Assembly: GCF_007830175.1 (NCBI RefSeq) | Contig: NZ_VLKH01000002.1 | Span: 248,001-312,000, forward strand | Direction of reading: 5' to 3' | Source: Sedimentibacter saalensis | Lineage (GTDB): Bacteria > Bacillota > Clostridia > Tissierellales > Sedimentibacteraceae | DNA: 64,000 nt | Part shown: one piece after another, positions 1 to 9,424 of the stretch | Layout of the letters: each line of letters starts with the position of its first letter | How positions within the stretch are numbered: the first letter of the stretch is position 1 | Program-made: the position numbers and the translations under genes | The notes under the pieces: model-generated | The model's input: only the letters and a program-made list of their open reading frames with translations | Told to the model about the DNA's origin: nothing | Databases searched by the model: none

Positions 1-2506
1 CAGTAACAGTAATCGTGAATGTGAAATTCCCCGGCAGTATTGGTGTGCCGCTAAATGTACCGTCCTTCTCTAAGCTCAGTCCTTTAGGCAGTGAACCTTT
101 AGTTACATTAAATTTGTATGGACTGCTCCCTCCTGTTGCTGAGAATTTATGTGAAAATGGTTTTCCGGGAGTCCCTTCAGGTATTTTAGACCAAGTAACA
201 CCTAATGGTCTATAATGACTGCCTCCTCCACTGGAGGAAGGAGTGCTGTCATTAATTGTTATAACCATGTCTTGGTCCGTTCCTTCGCTAAAGTCAAATG
301 TTAAAGTCATGTATCCGTTTGCCTGCAGTTCCAGGTACGATTTATTAATGGTTACTTTGCTTTCATTGACAGAATAATCTGTTCCTTCTGAAAGAACAAT
401 AGCGCCGTTTTTAATAGCACTTATGGTTGTACTTTGTGAAGTTATGGTTACTACAATATCCTTATAATTTTCTGAACTGCTGTATTTGTCAAAGATAGCA
501 GATGTAGGTGATATAGTTGAATCTGATGGTTTTTTTACCCATTTTGCATAAACGGTTATATCGTCATGGACTGCTGTATTAGCTAAAAATACTGTTCCCC
601 ATCCTTCTCCGCCATCCACTCCTATTCCGTCATCAGCAATACCGTTACCGGTCCACCATCCAGAAAAAGTATAATCAGTCCTGGTAGGTTCATTTGGCAG
701 AATGTCTACGCATGTAGCAGGTTCTTTTACATTTTTTGTTGCTGGATTAGCTTCAGTATCTCCGCCGTTTTTATCAAATATGACTGTATAAGTATCAGTT
801 ATATTGGATGCGCCTGAATTATTGATAAGAACTATAACATTTCCATCATCACAATTTGTCATGGCAATGTCTAACATGCTATCATCATTAAAATCGCCAG
901 TAGTGAGACAAAGTGGCTGCTTACCAATGTTGAAATCCTGTTTAGGCAAAAATGATGAGTTCCAGCTATTAGCAAGAACTGAAATATTATTGCTATACCT
1001 GTTGCTTGCAGCTAAATCCAAACAACCATCTTTATTGAAATCGCCTGCGACAGAATCAACTGGTCCTCGATTTAGAAGAAATTTATCCCAATCTTCTGTT
1101 GTTGAAAAATCACCTGTGCCATCTCCAAGCAAGACTGATGTATATTCGATTTCAGAGTGCTCTACTATATCATTAAAATACAATAATGCAATATCAATAT
1201 TTCCATCTTTGTTGAAATCTGCAGCTGTTGCACCGCCAGCTGAATAACGCTTACCCCCGCTTATAATTTCACCGATATCTGATATTGTCTTTGATGGACT
1301 ATCAGGATAGAGTCCGGTACCGTCACCAAAACGAATCTGCATAGAACTAACTACGAAGCGATCACCAAAAACCACAGCCAAATCCTGTTTTCCATCATTA
1401 TTAAAGTCTTCTGCAATGATTTCTTCTGGATGTCCAGGTGCGTATATTACCTGCGTTTCAGTGAAACCTGCAACTCCGTTGTTTAAATAAATAAATATTT
1501 TGCTTTGGTTCCAGTCGGTAGTTGCAACATCAGTATCGCCGTCATTATCAAAATCTCCCACTGAAGAATTATATCCTGAGCCGCAGGTAATCCATTCTGA
1601 AAACTTACAGTTTCCAACAGCCACAAATGCGTATGTTCCTTGACTGCTACTGATGATAAGATCATCTAAATTATCTCCATTCAAATTACATGCAATAACA
1701 GAAGTCGGCGCATAGACGGCAGGTGAGACAACGCGAGCTGCAAAAGTACCATCACCGTTACTTGGCAATACAGATAAATTGCTCTCATTGGAATTGACAG
1801 CAACTATATCAAGAAAATTGTCATTATTAAAATGACCTGTAGCAATGCCAGTAGGTATACCGCCTGAATAATACAATTTAGGTTCTTTAAAACTTACAGG
1901 AATAGGTGCAGCCATTGTTCCATAAGCAGAAAAAGCAATTTGAATGTTGATTTGATCATTAGCCAATTCAATCTCGCTTAATGGAATCTTCAGTTCGTAT
2001 ACCTTGTGATCATAATTAGCCCGTTCAGTAGTTATAAAGGCCGGAGCACCCCAAACAGTATCTAAAAGAGAAACTTTAAACACTTTGACACCATCATTAG
2101 TTTTTATATAGGCTTTAACATAATCTTCATTGCCATCCATTGTATTGTCAGGAGTCACATCAAAAGTTATGTAAAGGTTTTCTGCATCATTCATCAACCA
2201 TGTATAAATAGTTCCGGCAGGATGTCCGCTGGCAGGGACTATAAATTCAGACATAAATGTTTCCTTATCAGAAACTTCAGTTATATTACCATCAACGTTT
2301 ATACTGCCATATGAAGTATTTAGCATGTATGTGTAAAATTCTGACTCATTTGTTATTTCATGATACATATTGGTTAATGGAAAGTAAAAAGGTGTTTGAT
2401 TTACATCAGATGAATCGACTGCTTCCGCAATTGATGAATACGCAAAAATTACTAAAAAAAGTGTAATAGCAAAAATCTTAAACCACGATTTTCTTGGATG
2501 ATTCAT
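1..2506 (-). CDS. Secreted multidomain FG-GAP/VCBS-repeat surface protein, C-terminus beyond window
   Basis: The reading frame is open from an ATG at 2506 (GGGGG ribosome site just upstream) to the window edge, so about 835 residues are visible and the C-terminus is missing. Residues 1-29 are a signal peptide (basic MNHPRKSWFK, then a hydrophobic core). Residues about 30-200 look like a beta-sandwich domain. From about 215 to 545 there are seven FG-GAP/VCBS-like repeats with calcium-binding cores such as DFDNDGDTD, DFNNDGKQD, DFNKDGNID and DFNKDGCLD. Residues about 570-657 are an InlB B-repeat (FSGWWTGNG ... VYAKWV). Residues about 662-747 resemble a CBM X2 module (TISPTSAIFDKY ...), followed by a putative Ig domain (KGLSLEKDGTFSGTP). 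The protein is presumably exported and binds wall polymers, carbohydrate or other proteins. No enzymatic domain is visible in this part. Confidence 0.85.
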   Translation of the reverse strand, partial: MNHPRKSWFKIFAITLFLVIFAYSSIAEAVDSSDVNQTPFYFPLTNMYHEITNESEFYTYMLNTSYGSINVDGNITEVSDKETFMSEFIVPASGHPAGTIYTWLMNDAENLYITFDVTPDNTMDGNEDYVKAYIKTNDGVKVFKVSLLDTVWGAPAFITTERANYDHKVYELKIPLSEIELANDQINIQIAFSAYGTMAAPIPVSFKEPKLYYSGGIPTGIATGHFNNDNFLDIVAVNSNESNLSVLPSNGDGTFAARVVSPAVYAPTSVIACNLNGDNLDDLIISSSQGTYAFVAVGNCKFSEWITCGSGYNSSVGDFDNDGDTDVATTDWNQSKIFIYLNNGVAGFTETQVIYAPGHPEEIIAEDFNNDGKQDLAVVFGDRFVVSSMQIRFGDGTGLYPDSPSKTISDIGEIISGGKRYSAGGATAADFNKDGNIDIALLYFNDIVEHSEIEYTSVLLGDGTGDFSTTEDWDKFLLNRGPVDSVAGDFNKDGCLDLAASNRYSNNISVLANSWNSSFLPKQDFNIGKQPLCLTTGDFNDDSMLDIAMTNCDDGNVIVLINNSGASNITDTYTVIFDKNGGDTEANPATKNVKEPATCVDILPNEPTRTDYTFSGWWTGNGIADDGIGVDGGEGWGTVFLANTAVHDDITVYAKWVKKPSDSTISPTSAIFDKYSSSENYKDIVVTITSQSTTISAIKNGAIVLSEGTDYSVNESKVTINKSYLELQANGYMTLTFDFSEGTDQDMVITINDSTPSSSGGGSHYRPLGVTWSKIPEGTPGKPFSHKFSATGGSSPYKFNVTKGSLPKGLSLEKDGTFSGTPILPGNFTFTITVT

Positions 2507-2875
2507 TTTTTATACCCCCAATTTTATTACTAAATTTTTTGAAATTATAGTCTGTTACAATGAATACTTCTAGTCTTAAACCTCCTTTCCGTTAATAACT
2601 TGATAAAACAAAAATAAACAGCCGGTGACGCTGTTAGCTCACAAATGAAAAACGTACAAATAATTTCATTTGGTTATTGCTTTTAAAATATTTATAAATT
2701 GATTAAATCATTTTATAATAACAACACAATATAATATTGCTGAATCTTGTATAATATTAAAATTATTATTTGACTATTTTCGATATTGCTAAAGTAATGT
2801 AGAGAAAGAATTTGTTTTTGTTTAAACTAAATTTTTGTGGAATACTAAACAATATCATTTTTTAAGGAGATTAGT
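2507..2875. other. Divergent intergenic region between surface-protein and DMT genes
   Basis: No convincing gene in these 369 bases. They hold a leader hairpin for the leftward gene (2604-2635) and a possible rightward promoter (TTGACT near 2768 with AGTAAT 17 bases on). The rest is AT-rich sequence. Confidence 0.5.
2604..2635 (-). terminator. Hairpin with T-rich tail in the leader of the surface-protein gene
   Basis: On the minus strand AACAGC-GTCACCG-GCTGTT is followed by TATTTTTGTTTT, which has the form of an intrinsic terminator. It lies about 100 bases upstream of the ATG at 2506. It could be an attenuator in the leader or the end of another transcript. An unused-looking AGGAGG lies between it and the gene. 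Confidence 0.45.
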
Positions 2876-3307
2876 ATGGTTGGTATTTTAATTGCTTTGC
2901 TGGCAGGATTATTAATGAGTGTTCAAGGTGTTTTTAATACTCGTGTAATGGATTCATCAAATATGTGGGCTACAAACAGTTGGGTGCATTTAACAGCCTT
3001 TGCTGCAAGTTTAAGTATATGGTTCTTCGCCGGCCGCGAAAATTTGCTTTCGGTGTTTAATGTAAGCAACAAATTATATCTATTTGGCGGTGTCATCGGA
3101 GCATTTATTACATTCACTGTCATTAAAAGCATATCGAGTTTGGGACCTGCTAATGCAACAATGTTAATTTTATTGGCTCAACTTGTTATTTCTTGTTTAA
3201 TCGAAAGTTTTGGATTGTTCGGTATTGAAAAGATGTGTTTTGAATGGAGCAAATTAATTGGTGTAGTTTTAATGATCGCAGGCATTGTTGTATTTAATAA
3301 ACTTTAA
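2876..3307 (+). CDS. DMT-family small transporter (YdcZ/DUF606-like)
   Basis: A 143-aa, almost wholly hydrophobic protein with about five membrane helices. The pattern AGLLMSVQGVFNTRV at the N-terminus, GGVIGAFITF in the middle and GVVLMIAGIVVFNKL at the end is typical of the DUF606/YdcZ branch of drug/metabolite transporters, whose usual length is 140-150 aa. An AAGGAG site precedes the ATG. The substrate cannot be predicted. It is a single gene ending in a terminator shared with the convergent OPT gene. Confidence 0.8.
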   Translation: MVGILIALLAGLLMSVQGVFNTRVMDSSNMWATNSWVHLTAFAASLSIWFFAGRENLLSVFNVSNKLYLFGGVIGAFITFTVIKSISSLGPANATMLILLAQLVISCLIESFGLFGIEKMCFEWSKLIGVVLMIAGIVVFNKL

Positions 3308-3323
3308 GAAAAAATTTCTTAAT

Positions 3324-3371
3324 GCGACAAAAATAAAAACTCCTCATTTGAAGAGTTTTAATTTTTGTCGC
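3324..3371. terminator. Bidirectional terminator between DMT and OPT genes
   Basis: A long inverted repeat, GCGACAAAAAT ... ATTTTTGTCGC, encloses an inner AAAACTC/GAGTTTT stem with T/A runs on both sides. It sits between convergent genes. Confidence 0.8.
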
Positions 3372-3380
3372 TTATATTAA

Positions 3381-5291
3381 TTAACTTGCTTTGCTTTTTA
3401 TTATTGGAATTATTGTTGTGATTACAAGGGCTGCTAATAATAAAAATGCCATGCCGTTTGTTTCAGCGAAGCCGCTTGGTGCTATTCCTTTTATAACACC
3501 AGAAACTTGAAGTATTATCCCAACAAGACCTATTATGGAACCACCTGCAACAAGCCCGGAAGATAAACTTATGCCATTTGAAACCTTAACATCTTTTTCT
3601 TTTTCAGATTTTGAAGTTCTTTCTATTAATAAGCGGACAAAAGCACCTATTAAAATTATGGAAGTAGTTGATATTGGCAGATAGAATCCTATGGCAATTG
3701 TCATTATAGGAAGATTTAATAAAAACAATACAATTCCCATAACAGTGCCTACAATTATCATAACCCAAGGCAGCTCGCCAGATATAATACCGGCAGTTAA
3801 AGTTGCCATTAAGTTAGCCTGAGGCAGAGCAAAGGTCACATCATCACCAGTCAATGAAAGTTGGCTTGACAACAACAAAATAGTGCCGATAACTACTGCA
3901 ACACCAACTATTGATGCAATTACAAAGTACTTTTGCATTTCATTTTTATCTCCGCCTAATATAAAAGACACTTTTTGTGATTGACAGTATCCACCTGCAA
4001 TAGCTATTGCAGTGACTATAAACGTACCAAATAAAAGTAAAGACTTGTTGTTTTCAGGACTTACCCATCCCAGTGCCACAAATAACAACGTCACAAGCAC
4101 TAAAGAAGCTATGGTCATACCTGAAACAGGAAGGTTTGAAGTTCCAATAGTACCTGTTAAGCGGCCGGAAACAATGACAAATAGCAATGATAAAAATAAA
4201 GATAAAATTGAAGCAACTATTGCCATTAAAATATTCCCGTCAGAAATTAAGAATCCTGCTAAAAATCCAATTATAATACCACCTAATAATATTAGTGTTC
4301 CAACAGATGAACTGTCACCATTGTTTGTAGATTTTGCACTAAGAGTTTCTTTTATGGAAGAAATAATAGTTGGTATCAGCCTTATAGCACCTATTAAACC
4401 ACCGGAAAGCATCATACCTGCACCAATATATTTTACATAGCTGCCGGATATATTTGAAACGTTCATGGCATTAATGGCAGTACCTGGATCATTCCATACA
4501 AATGCATTGCTTTGACCAAGAGCAGTAAAATAGCCTATTAAAGGTAAAATGCCAAAGTTAGCAAGTATTGAACCGGCAAACATAGTTAAAGAAACATCTA
4601 ATCCAACTATGAATCCAATTCCTAGTAACAGAGGGTTAACTTCAATCTGAAATTTCCATTTATAAAAAGATTCATTCACATAGCTTATTACATTGTTAGC
4701 CACATTTAAAAATGAACTGGTTACAGCAGTTATAATACCACCTATTCCAAATCCTATTCCCATGAACTTTATTGACTCTCCTGCGCCTTCAGAAGCAACA
4801 AGTGTTTCTGAAATGGCCATTGACTCAGGGTACATTAATTTTCCATGCTCTTCTACGATCAAGTATTTATGAACAATGGAAGCTATTCCAATGCCAAATA
4901 AAACTCCACCTGTTCCAACTACAAAACCTTCTAAAAAAGAAACATTTGAACCTATTAAAAGAACTGCCGGCAATACAAATATTATACCGCTGGCAACGGA
5001 TTCTCCGCCGCTAGCCATACCTTGTATTAAATTTTTCCCAAGGAGCCCCTTCTTTTTAGAAAATGCTGATATAAAAGCTGAGCCTATAATAGAACCCGGT
5101 ATGCCAGCAGCAACTGTAAGACCCGATTTCATACCGGAATATGCAGTAGATGCTGCAAATAATACAGCTAAGATTATCCCTATTATTAAAACTGCACCAT
5201 TCCCACCTATTTTGGAACCGCTGGATATATAAGGCACATAATCTTTGCCGGGCACATTTCCATATGCATCTTTAGACAATTTTTTATCCAT
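3381..5291 (-). CDS. OPT family oligopeptide transporter
   Basis: A 636-aa integral membrane protein with about 15 hydrophobic helices along its whole length. The N-terminal part (DYVPYISSGSKIGGNGAVL, then ILAVLFAASTAYSGMKSGLTVAAGIPGSIIG) matches the OPT family, as do LIVEEHGKLMYPESMAISETL and FYLPISTTSIILIGAFVRLLI further on. Bacterial OPT proteins import small peptides with protons. The gene starts at an ATG with GGAGG upstream. It lies 28 bp downstream of pepD on the same strand, so peptide uptake and dipeptide cleavage are probably one operon. Substrate specificity is inferred. Confidence 0.9.
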   Translation of the reverse strand: MDKKLSKDAYGNVPGKDYVPYISSGSKIGGNGAVLIIGIILAVLFAASTAYSGMKSGLTVAAGIPGSIIGSAFISAFSKKKGLLGKNLIQGMASGGESVASGIIFVLPAVLLIGSNVSFLEGFVVGTGGVLFGIGIASIVHKYLIVEEHGKLMYPESMAISETLVASEGAGESIKFMGIGFGIGGIITAVTSSFLNVANNVISYVNESFYKWKFQIEVNPLLLGIGFIVGLDVSLTMFAGSILANFGILPLIGYFTALGQSNAFVWNDPGTAINAMNVSNISGSYVKYIGAGMMLSGGLIGAIRLIPTIISSIKETLSAKSTNNGDSSSVGTLILLGGIIIGFLAGFLISDGNILMAIVASILSLFLSLLFVIVSGRLTGTIGTSNLPVSGMTIASLVLVTLLFVALGWVSPENNKSLLLFGTFIVTAIAIAGGYCQSQKVSFILGGDKNEMQKYFVIASIVGVAVVIGTILLLSSQLSLTGDDVTFALPQANLMATLTAGIISGELPWVMIIVGTVMGIVLFLLNLPIMTIAIGFYLPISTTSIILIGAFVRLLIERTSKSEKEKDVKVSNGISLSSGLVAGGSIIGLVGIILQVSGVIKGIAPSGFAETNGMAFLLLAALVITTIIPIIKSKAS

Positions 5292-5319
5292 TAAATACCT
5301 CCGTTATTTCGTTTTGAGT

Positions 5320-6777
5320 TTATTTTATATTTTTTAATACTTCCAACAAATATTCCCACGTTCTTCGAACTGAAGAAATGCTCATATTTTCATTTGGAGT
5401 ATGAACATCATATAGATTTGGTCCAAAGGAAATTGCATCTAATTCGCCAAATTTTTCTGCAAACAGCCCGCATTCAAGACCGGCATGTATAGCAGAAATG
5501 TGAGGCTTTTTACCGTACATTTTTTCATATACATTTTCAAAGACTGTTCTTATTTTTGAATCTGGATTATATGCCCATTCAGGATAACTGGATTCGCTGA
5601 TTACACTACCGCCGTTAATTTCAGCGGTTACTGATAATCTGTTATATAATTCATTTTTTATACTCCTGACAGAACTTCTGATTGAGCTTATGAATTCTAC
5701 CCCGTCTTCATAGGTTGTAATAACTCCTAGATTTAAGGAACTTTCCGCTAATCCTTTAATATCCATGCTCATTGAAGTAACACCGTTAATAATTAAGTAT
5801 AAATAGTTAACTACATTTTTAGTTGATTCTTTTGAAAACATTTGTGTAGGAGAATTTTGTAAAACTTCAAATTTTATTCTTATATCTGGATCTGGAGTTC
5901 TCAATTCATTTTTAAATATTTCTTCACACTCTGATATTTTCTTCTCGACTATTACACTATCTTCAGCTTTTACTAAAATAACTGCATCAGTCTCACGTGG
6001 AATTGCATTATGTTTTGACCCGCCGTTTAATGAACTAAGCCTAATATCTATTTCAGATAATATACTCATAAGTACTCTACCCATTAATTTATTGGAGTTT
6101 CCTCTTTCCTTGTCTATTTCCATTCCGGAGTGACCACCCTTAAGGCCTATAATCTTAATTGAATAAGCCACAAGGTTTTCATTTACTGATTCAAACTTAA
6201 CAGGAATTGACGCTTTAGCAGTAACACCGCCGGCACAACTCACTAATAATGTACCCTCTTCTTCAGAATCAATATTAATAAGAGTCCTGCCCTTTATATT
6301 TTTAGGATCTAGCGCCATAGCTCCATCCATTCCTGTTTCTTCAGAAGTGGTTACAAGTAATTCTATTGCTGGATGCTGGTATTCATTAGAAGCAAGGATT
6401 GCTAACCCCATTGCTACTGCAATTCCATTATCAGCTCCTAAAGTTGTTCCGGTAGCATATACTCTATCCTCTACTATTCTCAACTTAAGTGGATCCTTTG
6501 TAAAATCATGTTCTACATCTGAATTTTTTTCATTTACCATATCCATATGTCCCTGCAAAACAACTATAGGACTGTTTTCATATCCTTGTGATGCCTTCTT
6601 TCTGATAACAACATTTAATGCAGAGTCTTGAACATATTCCAGATTATTATCCTTAGCAAATGAAACTAAGTAATCGCTGACTTCTTTTTCATTTCCTGAA
6701 CCTCTCGGGATTTGTGAAAGCTTTTCAAAATATTTAAATACATCAACAGGTTGTAAATCCTTAAGTACTTCTATCAT
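5320..6777 (-). CDS. pepD: Aminoacyl-histidine dipeptidase (beta-Ala-His dipeptidase), M20C family
   Basis: A 485-aa cytosolic metallopeptidase that hydrolyses dipeptides with broad specificity. Zinc-site motifs are all present: LQGHMDMVNEK (His and Asp near residues 76-78), the bridging Asp in GTTLGADNGIAVAMGLA, the catalytic Glu pair in TTSEETGMDGA, DSEEEG, and the C-terminal His in SAIHAGLECGLF. The length fits the PepD family. An AAAGGA site precedes the ATG. It is the first gene of a probable operon with the OPT transporter, which suggests the use of imported peptides as carbon and nitrogen source. Confidence 0.93.
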   Translation of the reverse strand: MIEVLKDLQPVDVFKYFEKLSQIPRGSGNEKEVSDYLVSFAKDNNLEYVQDSALNVVIRKKASQGYENSPIVVLQGHMDMVNEKNSDVEHDFTKDPLKLRIVEDRVYATGTTLGADNGIAVAMGLAILASNEYQHPAIELLVTTSEETGMDGAMALDPKNIKGRTLINIDSEEEGTLLVSCAGGVTAKASIPVKFESVNENLVAYSIKIIGLKGGHSGMEIDKERGNSNKLMGRVLMSILSEIDIRLSSLNGGSKHNAIPRETDAVILVKAEDSVIVEKKISECEEIFKNELRTPDPDIRIKFEVLQNSPTQMFSKESTKNVVNYLYLIINGVTSMSMDIKGLAESSLNLGVITTYEDGVEFISSIRSSVRSIKNELYNRLSVTAEINGGSVISESSYPEWAYNPDSKIRTVFENVYEKMYGKKPHISAIHAGLECGLFAEKFGELDAISFGPNLYDVHTPNENMSISSVRRTWEYLLEVLKNIK

Positions 6778-6964
6778 TCATATTATCCTTTCTAACTATT
6801 GTTGTTTCAAAATCAAATCATATATATATTTACCATAAATCTATTTACTAACCATATTAATAGGAATTTTCAAATATAAATTCCAACTATGATTCTGATC
6901 TCATTAAATAAAACCTTTATGAGTATGTGAAATTTGAATGCCATAGTTTCTTATGTCCACATAA

Positions 6965-6990
6965 AAAACTCCTCAATTTTGAGGAGTTTT
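6965..6990 (-). terminator. Intrinsic terminator after the EFR1 ferredoxin gene
   Basis: AAAACTCCTC-AAAATT-GAGGAGTTTT followed by TTAT on the minus strand, located 80 bases downstream of the stop at 7070. Confidence 0.75.
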
Positions 6991-7069
6991 AATTAAATTT
7001 CCATTTACAAAACTTAAACTGCAATTTTTCCCTTACAAAAGTCTGATGATTCTTACTGCTCATTCGCAA

Positions 7070-7951
7070 CTAATTATTAGTTTCCTTTTGGTTTATATTT
7101 TCACATATTTCCAATTTACCATTGACCATCCTGACCTTTACTTTTTCCAAGGATGGATCTTTAAGAATATGCTTCACATTAGACTTGATGACAGGTGCGG
7201 AAAGCATCGATGATGATGCAGAAGAAATAGCCCCTTTTGGGCAAGTGGCTTCACAATTCAGACAAAATATACATTTTTTATTCCATTTTGGAAAGCCTTC
7301 ATCATCACTGCTTATATTATTAACCGGACAGCCCTTGACGCAAGTATTACATTTTATGCATTTTTGTTTATTTAACTTAAACGAATTTTGGTAATAGTTT
7401 TTTATCATAGTTGGGCTGAGCACAATCTGTTCAAATTTGTACATTAGAGGCGGCTTTTTTGAAATTTCAGGCCACTTTGTATCGCTTGAATCTTTCCCCA
7501 TATCCATACCAAACTGTTTAGCTCTGTTTAAATCATCCATTGTAGGATGGCTGTATGAAGGAAAGCAACCCAATCTATTGTATCCCAGATAATAATCTGC
7601 ACCCAGACTATAGAACCATCCTTCAATTTTTGATCCACGGGCAACTAAATTTTGTTTAAGCATGTCTCCTGCATTCCAGGCATAAGATCCATTTAGTAGA
7701 AAAGCAAATGTCCTGATTTTACTTAAATCAGGCAATTTTTCAATAAATTCTATGACATTAATTGGAATTTGAAAATAGTAAACAGGAGTTCCAATTCCAA
7801 AAATATCGAATCCCTCAAGATCAGGAAAAATATCATCATTCAAATTATGCAAGGTTGTATCAATTCCTGACTCTTTTAATCCTTCTGCAATGTTTTTTGC
7901 TACAGAAAAAGTCGAATTTGTTACTGAATGATAAGCAATTAAGCATTTCAC
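7070..7951 (-). CDS. EFR1 family flavodoxin-ferredoxin protein
   Basis: A 293-aa fusion. Residues 1-160 form a flavodoxin-like fold (YHSVTNSTFSVAKNIAEGL phosphate-binding loop, then GIGTPVYYF). Residues about 190-245 carry two 4Fe-4S motifs, CIKCNTCVKGCP and CIFCLNCEATCP. This is the architecture of the EFR1 'ferrodoxin' family found in anaerobes, which presumably moves electrons between FMN and Fe-S centres in the cytoplasm. The partner is unknown. The start is a GTG with GGAGATGAG upstream. It reads alone into its own terminator. An iron alcohol dehydrogenase lies just upstream on the same strand. Confidence 0.88.
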   Translation of the reverse strand: MKCLIAYHSVTNSTFSVAKNIAEGLKESGIDTTLHNLNDDIFPDLEGFDIFGIGTPVYYFQIPINVIEFIEKLPDLSKIRTFAFLLNGSYAWNAGDMLKQNLVARGSKIEGWFYSLGADYYLGYNRLGCFPSYSHPTMDDLNRAKQFGMDMGKDSSDTKWPEISKKPPLMYKFEQIVLSPTMIKNYYQNSFKLNKQKCIKCNTCVKGCPVNNISSDDEGFPKWNKKCIFCLNCEATCPKGAISSASSSMLSAPVIKSNVKHILKDPSLEKVKVRMVNGKLEICENINQKETNN

Positions 7952-8001
7952 TATAATCTCATCTCCTATTTTATTAGAATTCTATTTATTCTCGCCAATA
8001 T

Positions 8002-9201
8002 CTAGTCTTTTATCATCTCATAAATACTGAACAAATCTTTCTTTGACAATATTTTAGGAACCGGATAATTTGGATTAGCCTCTTTATATGCCCTTTCTAC
8101 CATCAATGGTATATCACTGTCGTTAATACCGCTTATTTTATCAGGAATATTCATATCTTTATTAAGCTTCTTGATTGCTTTTATAAAGTTATATGATTTT
8201 TGTTCTAAATTATCCGTCGAATTTCCTAATAAAACTACATCTGTAAGTTCAGCAAGAGGTTTATATGCCTCCTCTCCATAGTATTCAAGCACGTAAGGCA
8301 AAATAACAGCATTGGCTAGACCATGTGGTGTTCCATAAAAACCTCCAAGTGTATGAGCAATTGCATGGACATATCCGACATAGGCACGCGTAAAAGCCAT
8401 ACCTGCATAATTTGAAGCTTTTAACATACTTCCTCTGGCTTCAACATTTGCGCCGTTACGATACACCTCATAAATATTTTCAAAAATTAACTTTACTGCC
8501 ATTCTGCTTAATTCAGATGTTTCCTTTGTATTGCTTCTTCCTATATAAGCTTCGATAGCATGAGTTAAAGCATCCATTCCTGTAGCTGCTGTAATATCCG
8601 GAGGAAGTCCTACTGTGAGGGATGGATCAAGAACAGCATAATGAGGAGTAAGCACCATATCGCCAATTACTAATTTTTCATGAGTGCTGCTGTTTGTTAT
8701 TACTGCAACAATTGTGGCTTCACTTCCTGTTCCGGCAGTTGTTGGTACAGCAAACAGAGGAGGAATCTCTTTCCCAACCTTTAAATCCCCTCTCATCTGT
8801 AAAATGCTCTTGTTTGGGCATGCAAGTCTTGCACCTACTGCTTTTGCACAATCTATTGGAGAACCTCCGCCAAAAGCTACAATACCTTTACAATTGTTTG
8901 ATTTATACATTTCCAAAGCTTCTTCAACATTGTCTATTGTTGGATTTTGAGAAGTATTATTATATATGACAAAATCCACTCCTTCATTTTTCAGCCCTTC
9001 AAGAACCCCATCCATTAAACCAATTGATGAAATTATTTTACCAGTTATAACAATTACTTTATCGATATCTATGTCTTTTATAAGTTTTGGCAAATAATTT
9101 ACACTATCTACTCCTTCAATAATCTCGGGTTTACGCCAAGGCAACAAATAGAAAACCATCTTAAACACATATTGATAGATTCTACAATAAAGTTTATACA
9201 T
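8002..9201 (-). CDS. Iron-containing alcohol dehydrogenase
   Basis: A 399-aa group III (Fe-dependent) NAD(P) alcohol dehydrogenase. The dinucleotide-binding GIVAFGGGSPIDCAKAVG lies near residue 105. Metal ligands are in GMDALTHAIEAY (Asp, His), AIAHTLGGFYG (His) and TPHGLANAVILP (His). A longer than usual N-terminus (YCRIYQYVFKMVFYLLPW) precedes the catalytic domain. It is seen in one subgroup of these enzymes. The ATG at 9201 has GGGAGG seven bases upstream. The enzyme interconverts alcohols and aldehydes in fermentation. The physiological substrate cannot be read from sequence. Confidence 0.9.
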   Translation of the reverse strand: MYKLYCRIYQYVFKMVFYLLPWRKPEIIEGVDSVNYLPKLIKDIDIDKVIVITGKIISSIGLMDGVLEGLKNEGVDFVIYNNTSQNPTIDNVEEALEMYKSNNCKGIVAFGGGSPIDCAKAVGARLACPNKSILQMRGDLKVGKEIPPLFAVPTTAGTGSEATIVAVITNSSTHEKLVIGDMVLTPHYAVLDPSLTVGLPPDITAATGMDALTHAIEAYIGRSNTKETSELSRMAVKLIFENIYEVYRNGANVEARGSMLKASNYAGMAFTRAYVGYVHAIAHTLGGFYGTPHGLANAVILPYVLEYYGEEAYKPLAELTDVVLLGNSTDNLEQKSYNFIKAIKKLNKDMNIPDKISGINDSDIPLMVERAYKEANPNYPVPKILSKKDLFSIYEMIKD

Positions 9202-9355
9202 CAATTACACCTCCCTGGTATTGACTATATTTATAAAATTTACTATCATGTAAAATTAAATTGTTTATTTTTACACAGCTTTTATACCCTTTTATTTCCA
9301 TTTTAACCATGTTAAGTTGCCGGTAATCTTCGAATATTTTGCCTACAAAAAACAT

Positions 9356-9384
9356 AAAAAGCTCCTTAATTTTAGGAACCTTTT
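9356..9384 (-). terminator. Intrinsic terminator after the MocR-type regulator
   Basis: On the minus strand AAAAGGTTCC ... GGAGCTTTTT forms an imperfect stem with a T tail, 40 bases downstream of the gene ending at 9425. Confidence 0.6.
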
Positions 9385-9424
9385 ATATCCATAACTTTGT
9401 ATGGAGGTGGATTGTACCGATTTA

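Noticed and set aside
804-1247. 147-codon plus-strand frame
   Set aside because: It is antisense to the FG-GAP repeats, has no ribosome site, and its sequence is the shadow of the real leftward gene.
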